Below, piece by piece: positions 1 to 14,800 of a DNA stretch of 64,000 nucleotides. The number at the start of each line of letters is the position of its first letter. The stretch's first letter is position 1. Origin of the DNA: Gorsachius magnificus (Eukaryota; Chordata; Aves; Pelecaniformes; Ardeidae); assembly GCA_034008185.1 (NCBI GenBank), contig CM067109.1, forward strand, positions 55,848,301-55,912,300. The letters are read 5' to 3'. The notes beneath the pieces are model-generated. The model ran no database searches, was not told the DNA's origin, and saw only the letters and a program-made list of their open reading frames with translations. Both the position numbers and the translations under genes were made by a program.

Positions 1-3000
1 ATGCAACCTTGTCTCTTAGAGCCCTCTTTCTAGGCCCAGCTAATGATGATTGGGACCTGCTGTATTGATCCAGCTGGGCTTACTGTAGCTACATACAGAT
101 AACCTATCTTTTATTTTCTTGCCTTCAGCTTTTCTCCCACACACTTAGAGTTTCTCAGGCAGAACCAATATGTGCAAGGTCACTTCTTTCCTTCATATTT
201 GCCCTGCATGACTGGAAATAGCACATGTGCTACTTTCCCTGGCCAGTATTTTCAACAGGCTCAGACTTACACCTTTTAATGGTTCAGTTCATTCACCGTT
301 GTCACTGTGTGTCAGCTCTTCTATCATTTATGATTTACAGGCTCTGCCCTCACATATGCTCTGTTACCTATATATAGTTAAAGGGAGTGCGTATGTATAA
401 TGTATGTGTGTGAACACATGCTGTGGGTGTATATAAGTGTAAATATACATACATGTATGTGGGTATATGTACACACACATAATATGTAAAATCTCAGACC
501 CATGCTGAAGGCAGCATTTTCTCAAGAGAACATGGGAGCAGAGTGGGGTGAGGAAAGGAGCTTTACTTCCCAGACAGCATCAGGACAGCCAGGACTGCGA
601 CTGACTGCAATGAGCAACACAAACGGTCCTTGTTTCCCCCAGCTTCCTCTGCAAGCGGCAAGCACTGGAAAAATCATTATAGCTTGTTGCAGGAGACAGT
701 ATTTACAAAATACCTGCTTTTTATGGCACCTGTCAGCACTAACCTGGTCAGTGACATTCAAGAGCAGTATATCCCAAGCCAATATAATTCTTATTTCGTT
801 GGCAAATGCAGATCAGCTTGGGTGTTTTTCTTCCCTTCCCAGCTGAGGTGTTGTCTTGCAATGCATATACATAAACAAATATAGTCAAGCATGCGGGGGT
901 GCTCAGTGTTGCCACACATAAAGGACTCAAGAAAGAAATGTGCTGTCCAGCTCTGCAATGGTATTTGCTTCCCATTTAGGGGCAGGCTGATCCTCTGAGG
1001 ACTGCCCATGTATACTCTTCTTTCTGATGTGAAATTATTTCTCACGTTAAAGCCTCAAAAATCAGTTGGGAAACAGAATCCTTGTTTTCAAGTCAGATAC
1101 ACAAATAAGTTGTAACTCGGGAGTTTCAAAAAGTGGTGGGGTTTTTTTTTTTCTGTACAACAGCATATAACTCACATTCAGAACACAGAACTTTTGTGTA
1201 ATGATAAAGAAAGCTAAATTTCCAGCACCCTGAATCTTCTCAAGAACAGGTAGTATTATATAAAGACTTGTCACTAGGAATTGCTGGGGAATTGATGGGC
1301 AGTTTTGGCCTGACACATATGTAATCTTGATTCAGAACTTTAAGTGTTATCAAATTAAAAGACATATTGGGAAGCAGGTTGGAAAAGTATTATCCATAAA
1401 CTCTGTCTGAGTTTTTCAAGACATCTACCTAAATATCACATTTTTATATCACATAACTTGATACTTTTATTGACTAGAAAGTTGTTGTGTTGGGGAAAAC
1501 ATGCTGGTTTATTGATTTCCAACAGCATTTCTCCGTAACTAAAATCACCGTGTGGCTGCATTTCATTCAATACAATGAGATTTAAAAATTCATCTGTTTG
1601 GTAGAATTGAATACTAAACTATCTGAATAATTTTTCTTATTGCATTAGCTGATGGTAGCAGTATTTGTTATTTGTTGGACAGGTTTCATCTTCACATGTA
1701 AACAATATTTTAAAAAATTAACTGCAAATAAAATCCAAGCTTGTGCGTACCTATCAACATTACATCTGAATCTCCATCATAGCTCTTCCATCATAGCTTC
1801 AGAAATTCATAGCATAGTGTCTGAGTACTTCAGTTTTTTCCTGTATGAGAAAGTAAATATCCCTCCCACTCACAGATGCCAGGCAGCGCTGAGGGCTAGG
1901 CAATACACAAGTCACTCATTAATCACAGTCAAGGTATTTGCTTTAGAAAAGAAACACCTCAATGAAATGTAGTGGCTTCTGATATAGAGCAGATCAAATG
2001 ATATTTGATGTGACCTTGTGTTATGTGACCGTAGTAATTTTTAAGCATGATCTGCTGCACTTCCCCTGTGCAGACTTATTTCAAAATTAGTGAACTTCTT
2101 GCACAAAACTCGTAAGACTTTTCCTAATTCCATAATTCTTTAAAATTAATTTTTACTCAGACAACCATAGAATTGTTTATTCTTATTTGTTTTTAAAAAT
2201 TAGTTTAATCTAATCTGAAGCTACAACTGCTACTTTGTATTAGTACTATTATACAAACATTGACTGGAGGATAAATTTAACATTTCCATCTTCCATTTAT
2301 TGTGCATTTTTATACCTTATCTTTCCTGAATTTCTGTTAAAACTCTCTGAATTTATATTTTTTCCTTAAAAAGCATTGTCATTATAACTTTGTTGTAACA
2401 TAACTTTTCTTTAAATTAGTGATGTTACTTTACTTCAATTCAAGATAGTTTTAATATATGGACACACATTGAAAAGTGGCAGTCAAGAAAGGAAGGGAAT
2501 TTACAAAATGCCAAGAAAGACTGGGTACAATGCAATAAATAATATTTGATTTGATTTATAATGGAAGTATATAATAAGAAGAGAAAAAAACTTCTTTAAA
2601 TGGCTGCCTTTTTATCCTAAAAATGACAAACATGACATTTCAGGTTCTGTAAAGTTGGTCCCTAAAAGTCCCTGCTGTTTTTCCAAGACGTAAAGAGAAT
2701 TTATAAGGTTCAAGTGTAACCTACATTTCAATTTCAAATTTAGTCCTTTGTATGTGACTGATGTTTACTGATATGAGTAAAGATGACGTTCTCTAACCCA
2801 ATGCTGACTTGAGTACAAAGAGACATGTTAGAACACTCTGCAAGTTGCAAGTGTTATGAAATATTCATCAGACACTTCAAGGGTAGTTTTATTTTTTCCA
2901 CATGAAAGTGCTTTCCTTGTTGTAGACGATCTTCTCCATAGCCAGCAAAAAGGTATTTGCTAAGACTAACTTTTCCCTCTCTAATGTTGCTTATTGAAAT

Positions 3001-6000
3001 GAACAAAATAATTTGCACTGTGCTAATTGTTAACTCATGATATTTAATAGTGTCACAATTTTTGCACACAGATATATTCTTGCATGATTAAGGCACAGTA
3101 GATTAGACACCAGATGTCTGATAGAATCATATCTTATTACTAACTAATATTAGACAGGATAAGAGTCATTAAACAGACCAAAAATCCCATCTTTTTCATG
3201 CATACCTAACTCTAAAATGTATATGTCAAATCTTTGCGAACCAGCAGCTAAGTTGGCAGATAATAAAGCTGATTACTCTTTGCTTTTCAGGGCTGAAAAA
3301 ACAGACAAAACTTTTTTTTTTTCTTTTTCTCCAGAACATCAGCTTTTACAATAGAGAGGTTGAGTATAATTACTATTTGCTATTACTTTACTGAAAAATC
3401 TGGCAAGCCAATGCAGCTGTATGAGCCATGAGATATGTATGCAACTGTTTAAAACCACTGTTTTTCTACTTTCCAAAGATTTATGTAAATAATTTCTTTA
3501 GTGGAAAAATATCACATGGAATTAACACTAGCTAAATAACAATTTCTATTCTGAGTTTAGGATTCAAAGAACATGTAGGAATAGTTAGAGGTAATAATGC
3601 AATCTACACAACTTACAGACATTCATTGATCTTCTTCATACTTGTACACAGTGTGTTTAAATTTGGGGGCACAGTCAGCAGTGAGACTTGTCCAAGTGAG
3701 ATGTAGCTATAAATTAAAATAAATCAATATAAATCATGCCTTGTGTTTATATAGAGATTTACAGATGGTATTTGCTTGAGCTTAAATAGCATCCTGCCAA
3801 AACATAATGAACTCAGTTCAATTTTTATTTGCTGGGAATACAGGCTGTTTCAGATTTTGCTTTTATTATTTCTTATCCTGTAACATCCAAAACAATACAC
3901 TCACCTAGATTCATAGGAAAGTTTGTTGTCCACCGTAAATCTTTTGATGGCTTGTGGCTAAGCTTTTAGAGTTGGATGCTGACTGCAGTGTCAGACCCTG
4001 GAGAAGTAGAAGCATCTTATTACCTCATGGTTGGAGCAGATCATCTTTGCTAATCAGGGGGTGAGTAAAGTTTGTGGTTCACACCATGGATGACCCCACA
4101 CATTGCTGGACACATTTGCACGAGAAACGAGAAATAAGAACTCTGTTTCATCTCCCCTACTGTTTTCAAAATGCCAGTCATCAGTCCAAGTAGACGGCAG
4201 ATCCCCTATACCTCTCTTTCTGGCTAAGACATTAGTTGTCCTGAATTTAACAAAAGAATAACATTGAGGGAGCTAAAAATATTATGAGGTTTACTTGAGA
4301 ATATTTGAGCCAAAATTACTACCTTGGACTTTCCTAAGAAGTAAAATTAATCCCAGATTAAAAACAAAATTAAAATAAGTTAAAGCTAGAGAAAAAGAAA
4401 ATATACATGAAAATAAGTCCTCCAAACCCTGATCAAATATTTAAGTATTTGTTGTGTTGACTAATTTAACTACAGTGTGTAAGAAACACCCTGTGAAACA
4501 CACTAAGAAAATGGTCTGAACTCACAGGGAGACGCTTGTAAGGAATATCTCATTTTTGAGGACATTGCACCAATACACCATATCAGAAGTTGACAATCTG
4601 CTCCTTTTAGAACAGCCATTGATGACCGGGATATTCAGAGTCACACAGTCTTGCCAGCTGTATTACAAATGAAAACAATAACAAAACTTCAGAATTTCCA
4701 AAATGTTAGCTTTTTTTTTCTTTTTTTGCATCTCACCTACCACAGTCTTTGAGTGCTAACACAGCACTAAAAAGCAAAAACAGTACAGCCCATAATGATA
4801 TGCTCACTATTAAAACCAAGATAAAATTGTTGCTATCCATTACAATTACAATGCCAGAAATATTTCTCCTTTTAAATAAGCATTTCTAAATAAATTATAT
4901 TATTGCATGTTTTTCTTCTGAGTAGTTGGCTCTTTTCTTTTTAAGACGCACATTATGACTTCATTTGGCAATAAGCGTGCAAAACCTTTTTGACCATCTG
5001 AATTAAATGTCACTTGAAAAAGCAACATTACAAAAGGGAACATGAAAAAGGAAAAGCTGATTCCAGAAAAAATTATTCAGAATCATATCCAAAGTTGAAC
5101 ATCTTTATTATAGATAATGGACTGGATTTTGGTTTCAAGATTTACTAAATTAATATTCTTTTCAAAGTTAGTAATCTGCCTATCTCCAAAGTCATCATGC
5201 TTGTTATAAATTCAGCTACTATTATTCTAAATAAAATACCCTCTTTCTCACATTATTATTTCAAATATAATAGCCTCCACACAAAAAAGAAGTATTAATG
5301 TCATTAGTAAAAACATTTCTCTGTCTTTCAGATTTGCTTCCTCTTCTCTTTAAGGTTGTCAGGTGACACAGCTAGAATCTGGCGATGTGAACACCTGTAA
5401 TATGCTGACAATGTAATAAGTGAAAGTGATGTTTAGGAAATTATATGATGAAAAGATTTAGGGCTTCATACTTCTTTAAAGAGTTCACTTACATGAGACT
5501 TGCCTATATAGCGAGAAGAATCTAGCTGTGGGAAGCACACAGTATTCCAAACAGGTTTAGTTGCATGCAAACAAATTCTTCATTCTCCCTCCAAAAACTA
5601 TGTGAAAATGTCAATGTATGTGTTTGAATGTTGCCACAAACTGGTGTGTATGGAAGGAGAATATTTTTTTCCTGTCAGTTTGCAAGAATTATCTTGTTTG
5701 TGCCTGTATTTCCCCTCTACTTTTCTCATGCTTTCTTATTCAAGTTTGGGGGTTGCATGGAGCAATTATAGCAACTTTTCCTGTTTGTTCACATTGCATT
5801 TCCTGATAACCTTATTTACTGCTGTATGGCCTTTGGAGTCCTCTTCTTTCACATGTCCACATAGTTGGTTTTTTAGTGAGAGAAAACAGAGTATAAAAAA
5901 CTATGTGTACCAATTTTATGAAATATTTTTTTCTGTACTGAAGCACAGTTTCTTGTGAGCTGAGATGAAACATTTTCTTATTAAGTCTACTTAAAGAACA

Positions 6001-7026
6001 GAAAATGAAGATGATATTTTTGGTCAGAATCTGGCTGACTACATATTACTGACCACTCACCAAAAGGATATGAGAAGTAATTTGTAGTTTAAATCATAGT
6101 CTGACACTCTCTTACATCAGTTATTTTTTCTGAGTTGCAGTTCTGTTATGCATTGCCCCTTTCAACAGCTGGAATACACAGTACAGCTGTCCCAGTCTTG
6201 TTTCCCTGTTCTCTTACATAGCTTAAATTCACAGTTACCCAGAACCACATGAAAGTGGGTGAAGCTACTCTTTTATAATTCAGCTTTTTAAAAGACTTAT
6301 GACCGACATGAGCAAACTGCCTTTGCAAAGCATTTTGAAATATAATAGTACTTTACTTGACAAATAAAGTACAACGTCAGCACTACTAAATGCGATGTCC
6401 ATAACTTTCAATTAACTTCCCTTTAGGACTCCCTGGAGATCCCACCCATGTTCAATCACAAGTTTTCTTTATTCTCTATGACTCTGCATGCAGACAGCCC
6501 TCCTTCATTTTAAGCTATTGTGCCTCAGTCCCTATTCTTTTACAACAGTTCCTTGTTATGTCAATCTCAGCAAATGGCAGACAGACTACAATACCAAGGC
6601 AGTACACTTTTGGCTACCCACTTCTCCCTATGGGTCAGGTTCTGACACTCAAACTCTCACAAATTAGTTTGGTCAATCAGGCTCTCACATGCAGAATTTT
6701 TCCCCACAGCTTTTATAAACACAGTCTTTTTAGTACGTTTTTGAAGTACATTGCCCAGGTTCTGCTAATCTTTATTTTTCTCTGTCGTTTTCTGTACCAT
6801 TGGCAAATTTTACCCAGTCAGATCTATTCAAAGTTTTTCCTGCAAAGGTCATTGTCTAAAACCACCTCTGTGACCATATCCCTCTCACTGAGTCCCTCTC
6901 TATTGCCCTTTATGTCAACCATAAACTGCTTAGTTTTATTTTTAAGATATTTCCATTACTCCCAACTTATTCCCTTTCTATTATCCTCACTATTGAGATG
7001 TTCAGTCCAGCCTGCACATCCCACTT
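1..7026. other. unique non-coding DNA, no gene recognised
   Basis: This is AT-rich sequence with short homopolymer runs, for example eleven T at 1142-1152 and eleven T at 3312-3322. Open frames of 60 to 156 codons occur on both strands, but none shows a recognisable domain, and they overlap one another as expected by chance. The longest, at 6558-7028, is T-rich and hydrophobic and looks accidental. No repeat family was recognised apart from the purine/pyrimidine tract near 405-482. An exon too short to recognise by eye cannot be excluded. Confidence 0.65.
405..482. repeat. degenerate TG/CA/TA alternating tract
   Basis: An impure run of alternating purine and pyrimidine bases, with TGTG, TATA, CATACATG and CACACA blocks in succession. 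It is simple-sequence DNA of the kind that grows by slippage. The tract is interrupted, so it is probably less unstable than a pure dinucleotide run. Confidence 0.7.
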
Positions 7027-8450
7027 GATTGTAATGAACAATAACAAATCACCAGGACCAGATGGTATTCACCTAAGAGCTTTAAAGGAACTCAAGGATG
7101 AAATAGCCAAGCTACTAACTGCAACATGTAATCTCTCATTTAAAACTCTGTTGGTGTCATAGGAATAAATGGTGGCCAGCATGATGAAAAATTTTTAGAG
7201 AAGTCATAGGGAAGATCTTGGGTATTACACACCAGGAAGCCCAGTGTGCATATCAGACAGACCAGTATCAATTATTTTAAAGAATAATTATAACCTATAT
7301 GACTAAATATGGTGTACAGAAAAAACACCAATGTGGCTTCTGCACAGGGAATCTCACTAATCTATTGAATTTTCTTAAAAGAGGCACTGAACACAGGGAC
7401 AAGGTAGACAATTTTTTATTCAAAAGACATTTCATAAAACCCCTCATTGATGTCTGACAAAGAAACTAAGGTACTCTTGGAAGAAAAGTAAATATTCTCC
7501 TATATATATGTAATTAAGTAAAAGATAGAAAAGAAACAGTAGGAAGTAGCTCACTAGTGGAATCCTACAGCAGTCTGTATTGTTCAGCATATTTGCAAGC
7601 AATCTGGAAAAGACAGCAATTATACTATGCTTTCCAGGGTGGTAAGGACAAGGGCTACTTGCTAAAAGCTGGATGAAAGCCTGGGTAATGGGGTAAAATG
7701 GCAAATGAAATTGAGTGCAGTTAAATGTAAAGTAATGTGTACAGGAGAAAAAGTTCAAATCTTATGAAACAGGTTTGGAATTAGATTATTAGTGCTGAGA
7801 AGAAAAGTCTTGAATTTATAAAAGCTGGTTTTTGAAAATGTTGATTCAATACTTAGTAGTCATTAAAAAGTCAACTGGAATGCTAGGATTCAGTCATTAA
7901 GAAAATGCGCAGATAGAAAATGAAAGAATTCTTTATGCCTCTCCATAAATATCTGTTGTGCTAGTAACTCTGAGTTTTGTCCATACTTTTAGTTTCCTCA
8001 TATTGAAAGAGGTATGGTAGAACTGGAGAAGCAGTACAGAAAAATAACAGGCAAAGTTACTCACAAAGTGATTTTTATATAAGGACCCTTCAGCGGTGGA
8101 GGAAGATTGCAAAATCTGGAAAGGCCTTACAGGGAATGTCTCTTCCAGTACAAGAATGAGGCACAATAAATGATACTGGAATGTTCAAAGATAACTCAAG
8201 GAGGTAATTATTCTTCCAGTAGCTAAGCTGTGGAAACATTGTGAGGGTTCAAAACATGCAGGTGTTCAGATAGTCATTAAACAAGTTCAAGAAAGAAAAA
8301 TTGGTAAAGGAATACCCAGAAGTCTCTCTTGGAAAATTCCCTCTGAGTCTGGGAGAGTACTCAAGGGAAGTTATTATGGCGCATTTGCTCCGTTCTTATA
8401 GGCATGCTTATTAACAACAAAGACAGGATAATGGGCTTGGTGTGATCATT
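7027..8450 (+). mobile_element. ancient CR1/L3-like LINE, heavily decayed
   Basis: Remnants of a non-LTR reverse transcriptase are readable in pieces across several frames. Near 7040-7090 the plus strand encodes NKSPGPDGIH followed by an LKEL segment, the typical linker before the CR1-clade reverse transcriptase. Near 7545-7610 another frame gives LTSGILQQSVLFSIF, a worn version of the family's TSG-PQGSVLGP-LFNIF block. The 3' part ends near 8420-8450 with a GACAGGATAATGGGCTTGG-like string, which I recognise as the terminal region of L3/CR1-type LINEs shared across amniotes. Many stops and indels separate the pieces, so nothing is functional. Assignment to L3 rather than another old CR1 subfamily is from memory, and the left edge could lie somewhat upstream. 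Confidence 0.7.
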
Positions 8451-8679
8451 CCTACATTATTAAGTGTTTGGGAAAGTCCTTTTTCCATCATCCTGTTCCT
8501 CGGCCTTGGGAGGACTTGCCTGTGAACACTGGTAAGGTAATCTCAGGATCTTTCCCTGAATCCGTGCTTTTCCACAAGTCCTACAAAAAAAACTCGACAG
8601 ACAAGCAGGTAGTTTATGTGCTGACCTTTGCCAATTACTGTGACCTGTTTCTTTGTCTTCTACTAACTTGTCTGTCTTG

Positions 8680-8810
8680 TCTTATGCTTAGATTGTGAGC
8701 CCTTTTGAGTAGCAACATTTTCTGATCTATGCTTGTGCAGCACCAAGCAACAAGGGACACTGTTTTCTGACTACGGATTCTAAAGGTATAAAAATTGTGG
8801 TAATTAATGT
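8680..8810 (+). mobile_element. ancient L2/MIR-type 3' tail
   Basis: The segment begins with a CTTAGATTGTGAGCCCTTTT string and continues with a GTGCAGCACCAAGCAACAAGG-like block. These correspond to the 3' tail shared by L2 LINEs and MIR-type SINEs of amniotes, in which a TTAGA-TGTGAGC-CTT word precedes an AGCGCCTAGCACA-like word. It lies only about 230 bases after the older LINE end and has the same orientation. Divergence is high, so the exact family is uncertain. Confidence 0.5.
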
Positions 8811-11800
8811 GATGAAGAATATAAGAAATGGGTTTTTAAATGTGTAGAATAGTTTAGTTTGGGATCTGCAGCTGTGTGGGATTTGCAGTTTCAAAACATG
8901 TAAGATGCATTGAACTGGGGGTGAGAAGAAGCTGAGTAGCCTCCTTCATGATAAACATGTATTAGCATAATAGAAGTTCCTAAAGGAAAAGTAAAAGGCA
9001 TTGAATCTTTCTTCAATCAAAAGGGTGTATGTATCTTATTCTTTGCCAGCTTTAGATACACTCAGTATAACAAACAAGAAACTTGAATACAAAGAACTAA
9101 AAATACAATTTTCATTTAATGGTATTTCTGAACAAAAGCTGATGTGGTTGCTTTTATACTGCTTGCTCCCTTAAGTCCAAAGTCCTCTAAAAATAAGAGT
9201 GGAGAATGTAGCTTCAGGCAAACTCCAAGCCATTCCACAGACTTTTACTGAAACAGAGAGGCTGCTGTTGATATCTCCACTACAAAGCTGTCGTCATTTA
9301 CAATGCTGCTGAACTATCATGATTTGGATAGTGTTCATACACATATTTTGTTGTGTTTATGTGGCACCCTGAAGGGTACCTAATGGAATAAAATATGCCA
9401 AAAAGCCTGGGTCACTTTATTCAATAAAAATTAGGTTATTAAGGTGAAAGGCTTCTTTAACAACAACCAAACATTTATTCAGCTTCCAATTACTCATCTC
9501 AGAACTTGGTATATGCATAAGAATAGCAGGGGAAAGTGCTGCTCTAGATGTTGCTTCTTTCAGATTCTATTAAAACTGTAATAGCCTGCTTCCATTATAC
9601 ATTTTCCTGTATATTTCAATCAACATGTCACTTAGCTGCTGCTCCTGAAGTGCACTTAATATTTTCATTAAAATCAATAAAGCCAAGAAATGACAAGGGT
9701 GCAGGTGGATGCAAGCAATTAAACTTCTCCTATATGTATTGTTAACTAGCAGTTAGAAAAAGAAGCTTCATTCAACACCTGTCCCTTTTCTTTTGAATGG
9801 CAGCTAACAGAAATCCACTTAGCCAGCTTTTGTCTGCTTATTTTGCTGACAGATGATGTGAAGAAGTAGGCAGTTATAGGGCCAGTAATTCAGAATTAAT
9901 TTTCCCTTCAAAAGAGTGATGTGGACAACTGAGTGCAGTAATGGTACCTGTTCAGAATTCAGGGGGTAAACAAGATAATTTGAGATGATGGGACGGAAAT
10001 AAAAGCTCTTTAAAGGTTTTCTCTTCACATGGCTCTCAAAGGCACACTCACTAGCACCTTTTATCCACCTCAAATGAAAGTCAAAAGAGTTAATCATTGA
10101 AGTATTAGCCTGATGTACTTTTGTGTGTGGTGGGATTGAAAAGGAAGCAAATAAAATAGGAGACTGAGGGTTGTGCCCCACCCCAATATTAAAAATACGC
10201 GGTAGTGAAAGACAGCACCTAAGCCACACAGCGATTGTTTATCAATCATATATTCAGAACATGCTGCAAATTAAAGAGAGGTGCAGGTTGTACCTGGGCT
10301 GCATATCTGCAGTAAAGGGAAGTCATCATATCTTCAGTCATTCAGCAACATTTTTTTATCCTGTCACCTGTGCAGCACTAACCAGAGTGGACCTCATTAG
10401 TAGGAGAAAAATGTAGTATGAAAAGCATCATTGCTTACAGATGAGTCAAATGCAGTGATTTATTGTCTAAGTGTGCACAGGTTTATGTGGAAATTGGAAG
10501 CCGCAAGTCTGCACCCGCTGCTCCAGATGTGCTGTTAAGGTTGCCTACACATACCCACGCATGAAGAACCAAGGCGGGATCTAAAAACTTTTGACCAAAT
10601 TTAACATAAGGATAGATTTGCCTGGGTATTTCCTCTCTCTGGACTATATGTACGTATACAGGCATGAACATTTCAACAGGGCTGTCAAAAAGAAAGGGAA
10701 CTTTCTCAGCAACTTCTGTTGCCACAAAAGGAGCCAGACTTGAGGTCTTTCTTTTTAAAGACCTTCAGAGCAGTGTACACAGCTGTCTATTACTACAGGC
10801 ACACAAACTTGGAATTGGATCTTCTTATTGATCTCTGGCTCTCTAGCTCCTGGATGTGGTTTTAGAGGGAATTAGTGTGACTATTCATGGGACAGCTGCC
10901 AGACCAGGCTGTATTTGGAGTCTGATGCCTCATAACCTTTCTTGCATCTTTCTCTGGCATTCAGTCCTACTCGGTCACCCATTATCATTATTACTATTTG
11001 GCTGTTTACTCTGCACAAAAAAGCTACAGCCTACAAAATGTTGGGAGTTTTAGTCCTAAGTAATATTTACTGTGACTACACTCTATAAGAGCCCAAGAAA
11101 GGGAGTGGACTAATCTTCAATACACTCTGTGATTCAGTCTTGTTCATCTTATACATAAGAGATTTCTGGAACTCAGACTCCTGTAACAGAACGTTAAAGA
11201 GCAGCCCAGGCTCAGGCTCCTCACAAAACCCAGCTGCATTTGTGTCTGTCATGCAGTCAGGCTTTTCCAGGGAAGACTACCTGCTCTTCAGGTTTACAGC
11301 AAAGCTTAGTGTTGGCAAGTTACCAAGGCTGGAATGTCCACAGATGTGTAGACCGGGTGAAGCTCATATCCAAGCTTCTGTTGGACATCATGCCTCTCTT
11401 TCCCATGCACCCTGAAGCTTGAGTGTGCCTAGAATGGGCAGTGGGCACGAACAGCAGCTCCCTGGGATTGCAGCAGGGCTGTACCTCGTCACCGGCCAAG
11501 CGGAGCAGCTGCTTACTGTGGCTACAATGGTAAGTCCATACATACACTCCTCTCACGAGTTAGACTCTGTGTTCATCAGCTGTGCTTTATGACAGTGCAG
11601 TACTTGGTCTTAGCAGGGTGTCCTTCCCCCAAACTCTATCACCACTCTACTCCACCCCGACTTACAGTAGAGGCTGTGCAAACTACTGCCCTCTCTTCCT
11701 GTAAATCAGATCACATGAAACGAGAAATATGTGCTAAAGTGTTTCTCTTTTCTTTACTTCTTCCTCAAGTCATGGTACTCTCTTTTGATATGTCAGGTCT

Positions 11801-14800
11801 TAAATTAGGACCCAGTCCTCCAAAGATTTGTAGACTTTGTTTTCTGTAAAGCTTATAAGAAGTTGTCCAGGGAGGTACGCAAGGACATCATTTTAAACAT
11901 GTACAAATATCTGTGCAGGATCAGAGCCTTCGTTTGCAAATCACTTGTTGTGCAACTTGTGTTTTATTTATTTGAGGAAAACTTCAGTACATTCTAAGAT
12001 CTGCTAAAATCATAATGCTCTTATAACCAACTTTAACAGAACAACCACTATCCCCTCTCCTGTTTTCCTGAAAAAGAATAGGTATTACACATTGGTTAGT
12101 TGAAATTTATCATCATATAAATTTCTTCTAGAGGGCAGCATACTTACCGTATGTGATGGCTTAGGCTGTCTCCAGCTACAATGTTCCATGTAATACACAC
12201 TCATTCGTCATTCATATGGGGGTTATTTCAGATTTACATTGACGAGACTGAGATCAGAATCTGTCCCAGTCTATGTATGAAGGGCAGGTTATATGGAGTT
12301 GCTATGGTAATTCTTATTCCTTTTGAATAGCAGGGTAACTACTTCAGATAAATCCTGTATCTCCTGACATCAAGTTAAATCTGTTCATGTCATGTTCCTC
12401 ACTAACTTGTTGAACTTAAAAGCAGAAATGCTTATTCCGCAAAATAGACCTACTTTATTAAATCTGATTTTACTGTTTCATCTGGCAATGCTCATCTTGT
12501 GGCTATGTACAGTTTTGCTGTTCTGTGCTTTTGAAGAGAAGTCTATGTGTATAAATTGCTAGTATGACCCCAAAGTAAATTTGGATCTCATCAGTATCAG
12601 AAGTTTATCAGATATTTTTTTTTAAGTTACTGCTAACACATAAGTCCGTGAATCGATTTTTAACTTAGCCATGAGGCTGTCTTCCCAAAAGTGGTTAAGT
12701 GGAGAGAATTGATGAGCCCTGAGCTGCAATCTGACATCAGACCTTAATTATACCTTTAGAGACAGAAAGAATGAAAAGAGAAAAGGAATTGAATTGAACA
12801 TCTGATCCAGTTATAATCAAAACAAAAATGCATTTTTTCACTTGTGAGTAACTATATAGGAGACGGGTTGGTAAAAAAAAAAAAAGGGTGGTAAAAAAAT
12901 GTATGTGTATAAAACTAGGTGGAAGCATGAAGCTGGGATTGGATATGCAGGATATTTTCTCATACTCTGTCTTTTATGACCTCTAGGCAAATCTGGGGTT
13001 TCTTAACATGCAAATCAGCTGATCTAAAGTGTTCCTGCTTCAGGCTTTCAAGCTTGAGCTGAGGAGTGGCTTCTCCACAAAAGTGTTCATATAACAAAAT
13101 CTAGTACAGGGTTTAAAGCAAAACTATAAGCACAACTGTATACTGCCTCCATTTGTTTGCTGTGCATGACATGTTTCTTGTCAGTGCCTGTTTTCCCCAG
13201 CTAATTTATTCACTTCATACACGTGCCCTGCAGCACTGAGCATTGTTTAGTAAATTTACTCCAGTCCCCATAGTTCTGCAGCAGTGAGTTCCCCACACAG
13301 AGAAGTCTATCTGTTCTGAATTTACTCTGAGAACAGGCATATAATGGTACTTTCAATTACAGATGAAAAAAATATGAACTGTGACATGCAACAGACATTT
13401 GGTTCTTGTTCTTCTGAAGCCTGTTATGAAAAACATTTTTAATATATTTTCCTACTCCTTTGTTAGTTTTAATAGTGCCTACAGGTTAAGTGACAAAAAT
13501 TAACTCATTTTTATCTTTAATTCTTCTTGGTTTCTCTATTCTCTGCTCAAGATTCAGGAGAGTGTTATTGTTTGTCTTAATAACAATAATTTTCATAAAG
13601 GTTTTTGCTAATGAAAGATACTTATATTAAAAAGCACTTTTTCTTTTTTTTTACTGAAATATTCGTTCTATATTTCCCTTTTTCCTCAAAAACATCAGCT
13701 TTTTAAATATAAGGGTAAAAAAAAATTGACCACAGAAAAAATTTGCTTCAGTGCTGATCAGCACAGGGAAGCCACTTTCTCTTAGTTTGAATGATGAAAT
13801 GTTCTATTCTGAATAAGACACCATCTGATCTGGATAATGAATGTAATTAGAGCTAATTCTCAGGAGTATGACAAATCATATTAAGCAAAATTAACTTTAT
13901 GGCTTGCTACTGATACCAGTTGCTAAATATAGCAATTGTGGAAATCTGATAACTATCTTACTTCAGAGAGTCATTATATATATATATATGTATGCCAAAA
14001 TAGATCAGAACATGCCAGGAAGTGATATACAGTCTAAATATGTTCATTCAAATCACTTATTTCGTTATAAGGAAATGTAACTCCATCACTCTTGGGTGAA
14101 ATTTCACTCCACACATGGCCCCAGTCACCTCATCAAAAATATGCCTACCTTTCCTAAGAGCTAGTCCTTTTATTTATATGCATAAAGGTTTGTTTAACCA
14201 GAATTATTATTTAAAATGCCCAGGTAATGCCCATTGAATAAACCACTAATCTTCTTTTTACTGGCAAGGCGAATGACTTCTCCTTCTACAGTTTATTCTG
14301 CAATCAAGTGGTAGAAGACAACATTCACATTTTTCACCTTGCCAGTGACTCATGACAAGGGAGTGCTAGGTTGATTGTAGTTGCCAGCAATATTGTTTGT
14401 GAACACACACCAAATAGCTGAGAAAGAAGAGATATCATGTCTGTGCAAAAGGACATCATGTAAATAACAAAGTCAAGGAGTCTATGATTTTCTAAGCATT
14501 ATAGCAGCAGTTACATTGTCAGCTCTCTGCTTCTAGAGTTCTCAATACCCTGCTGAACTTCAAGCACAACTTGTGATCTTCCTGAAAATAACAAAGTGGC
14601 TCTATAGCTTACGTGGACAAACATGGATGTTTTTGCTAGTTGCTCTTCTACACAGCTTCTGATTTCCTCACACAATATTTGTTTATTTATTTGTGCAGGA
14701 AATGGTGGTGTCAGACAACCTGACAAAGGGAAATGACCACAGATAGAGACTTGGAAGGTTTGGGTTGAGGATCAGGAAAAAAAAAAAAACATTTCACTTG

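Noticed and set aside
405..482. Possible Z-DNA-forming regulatory tract
   Set aside because: The alternation is heavily interrupted and no promoter features lie beside it.
6558..7028. 156-codon hydrophobic frame that looks membrane-like
   Set aside because: The DNA is pyrimidine-rich, which gives Leu/Phe/Ser-rich translations by chance. There is no family match, conserved motif or splice context that I can support.
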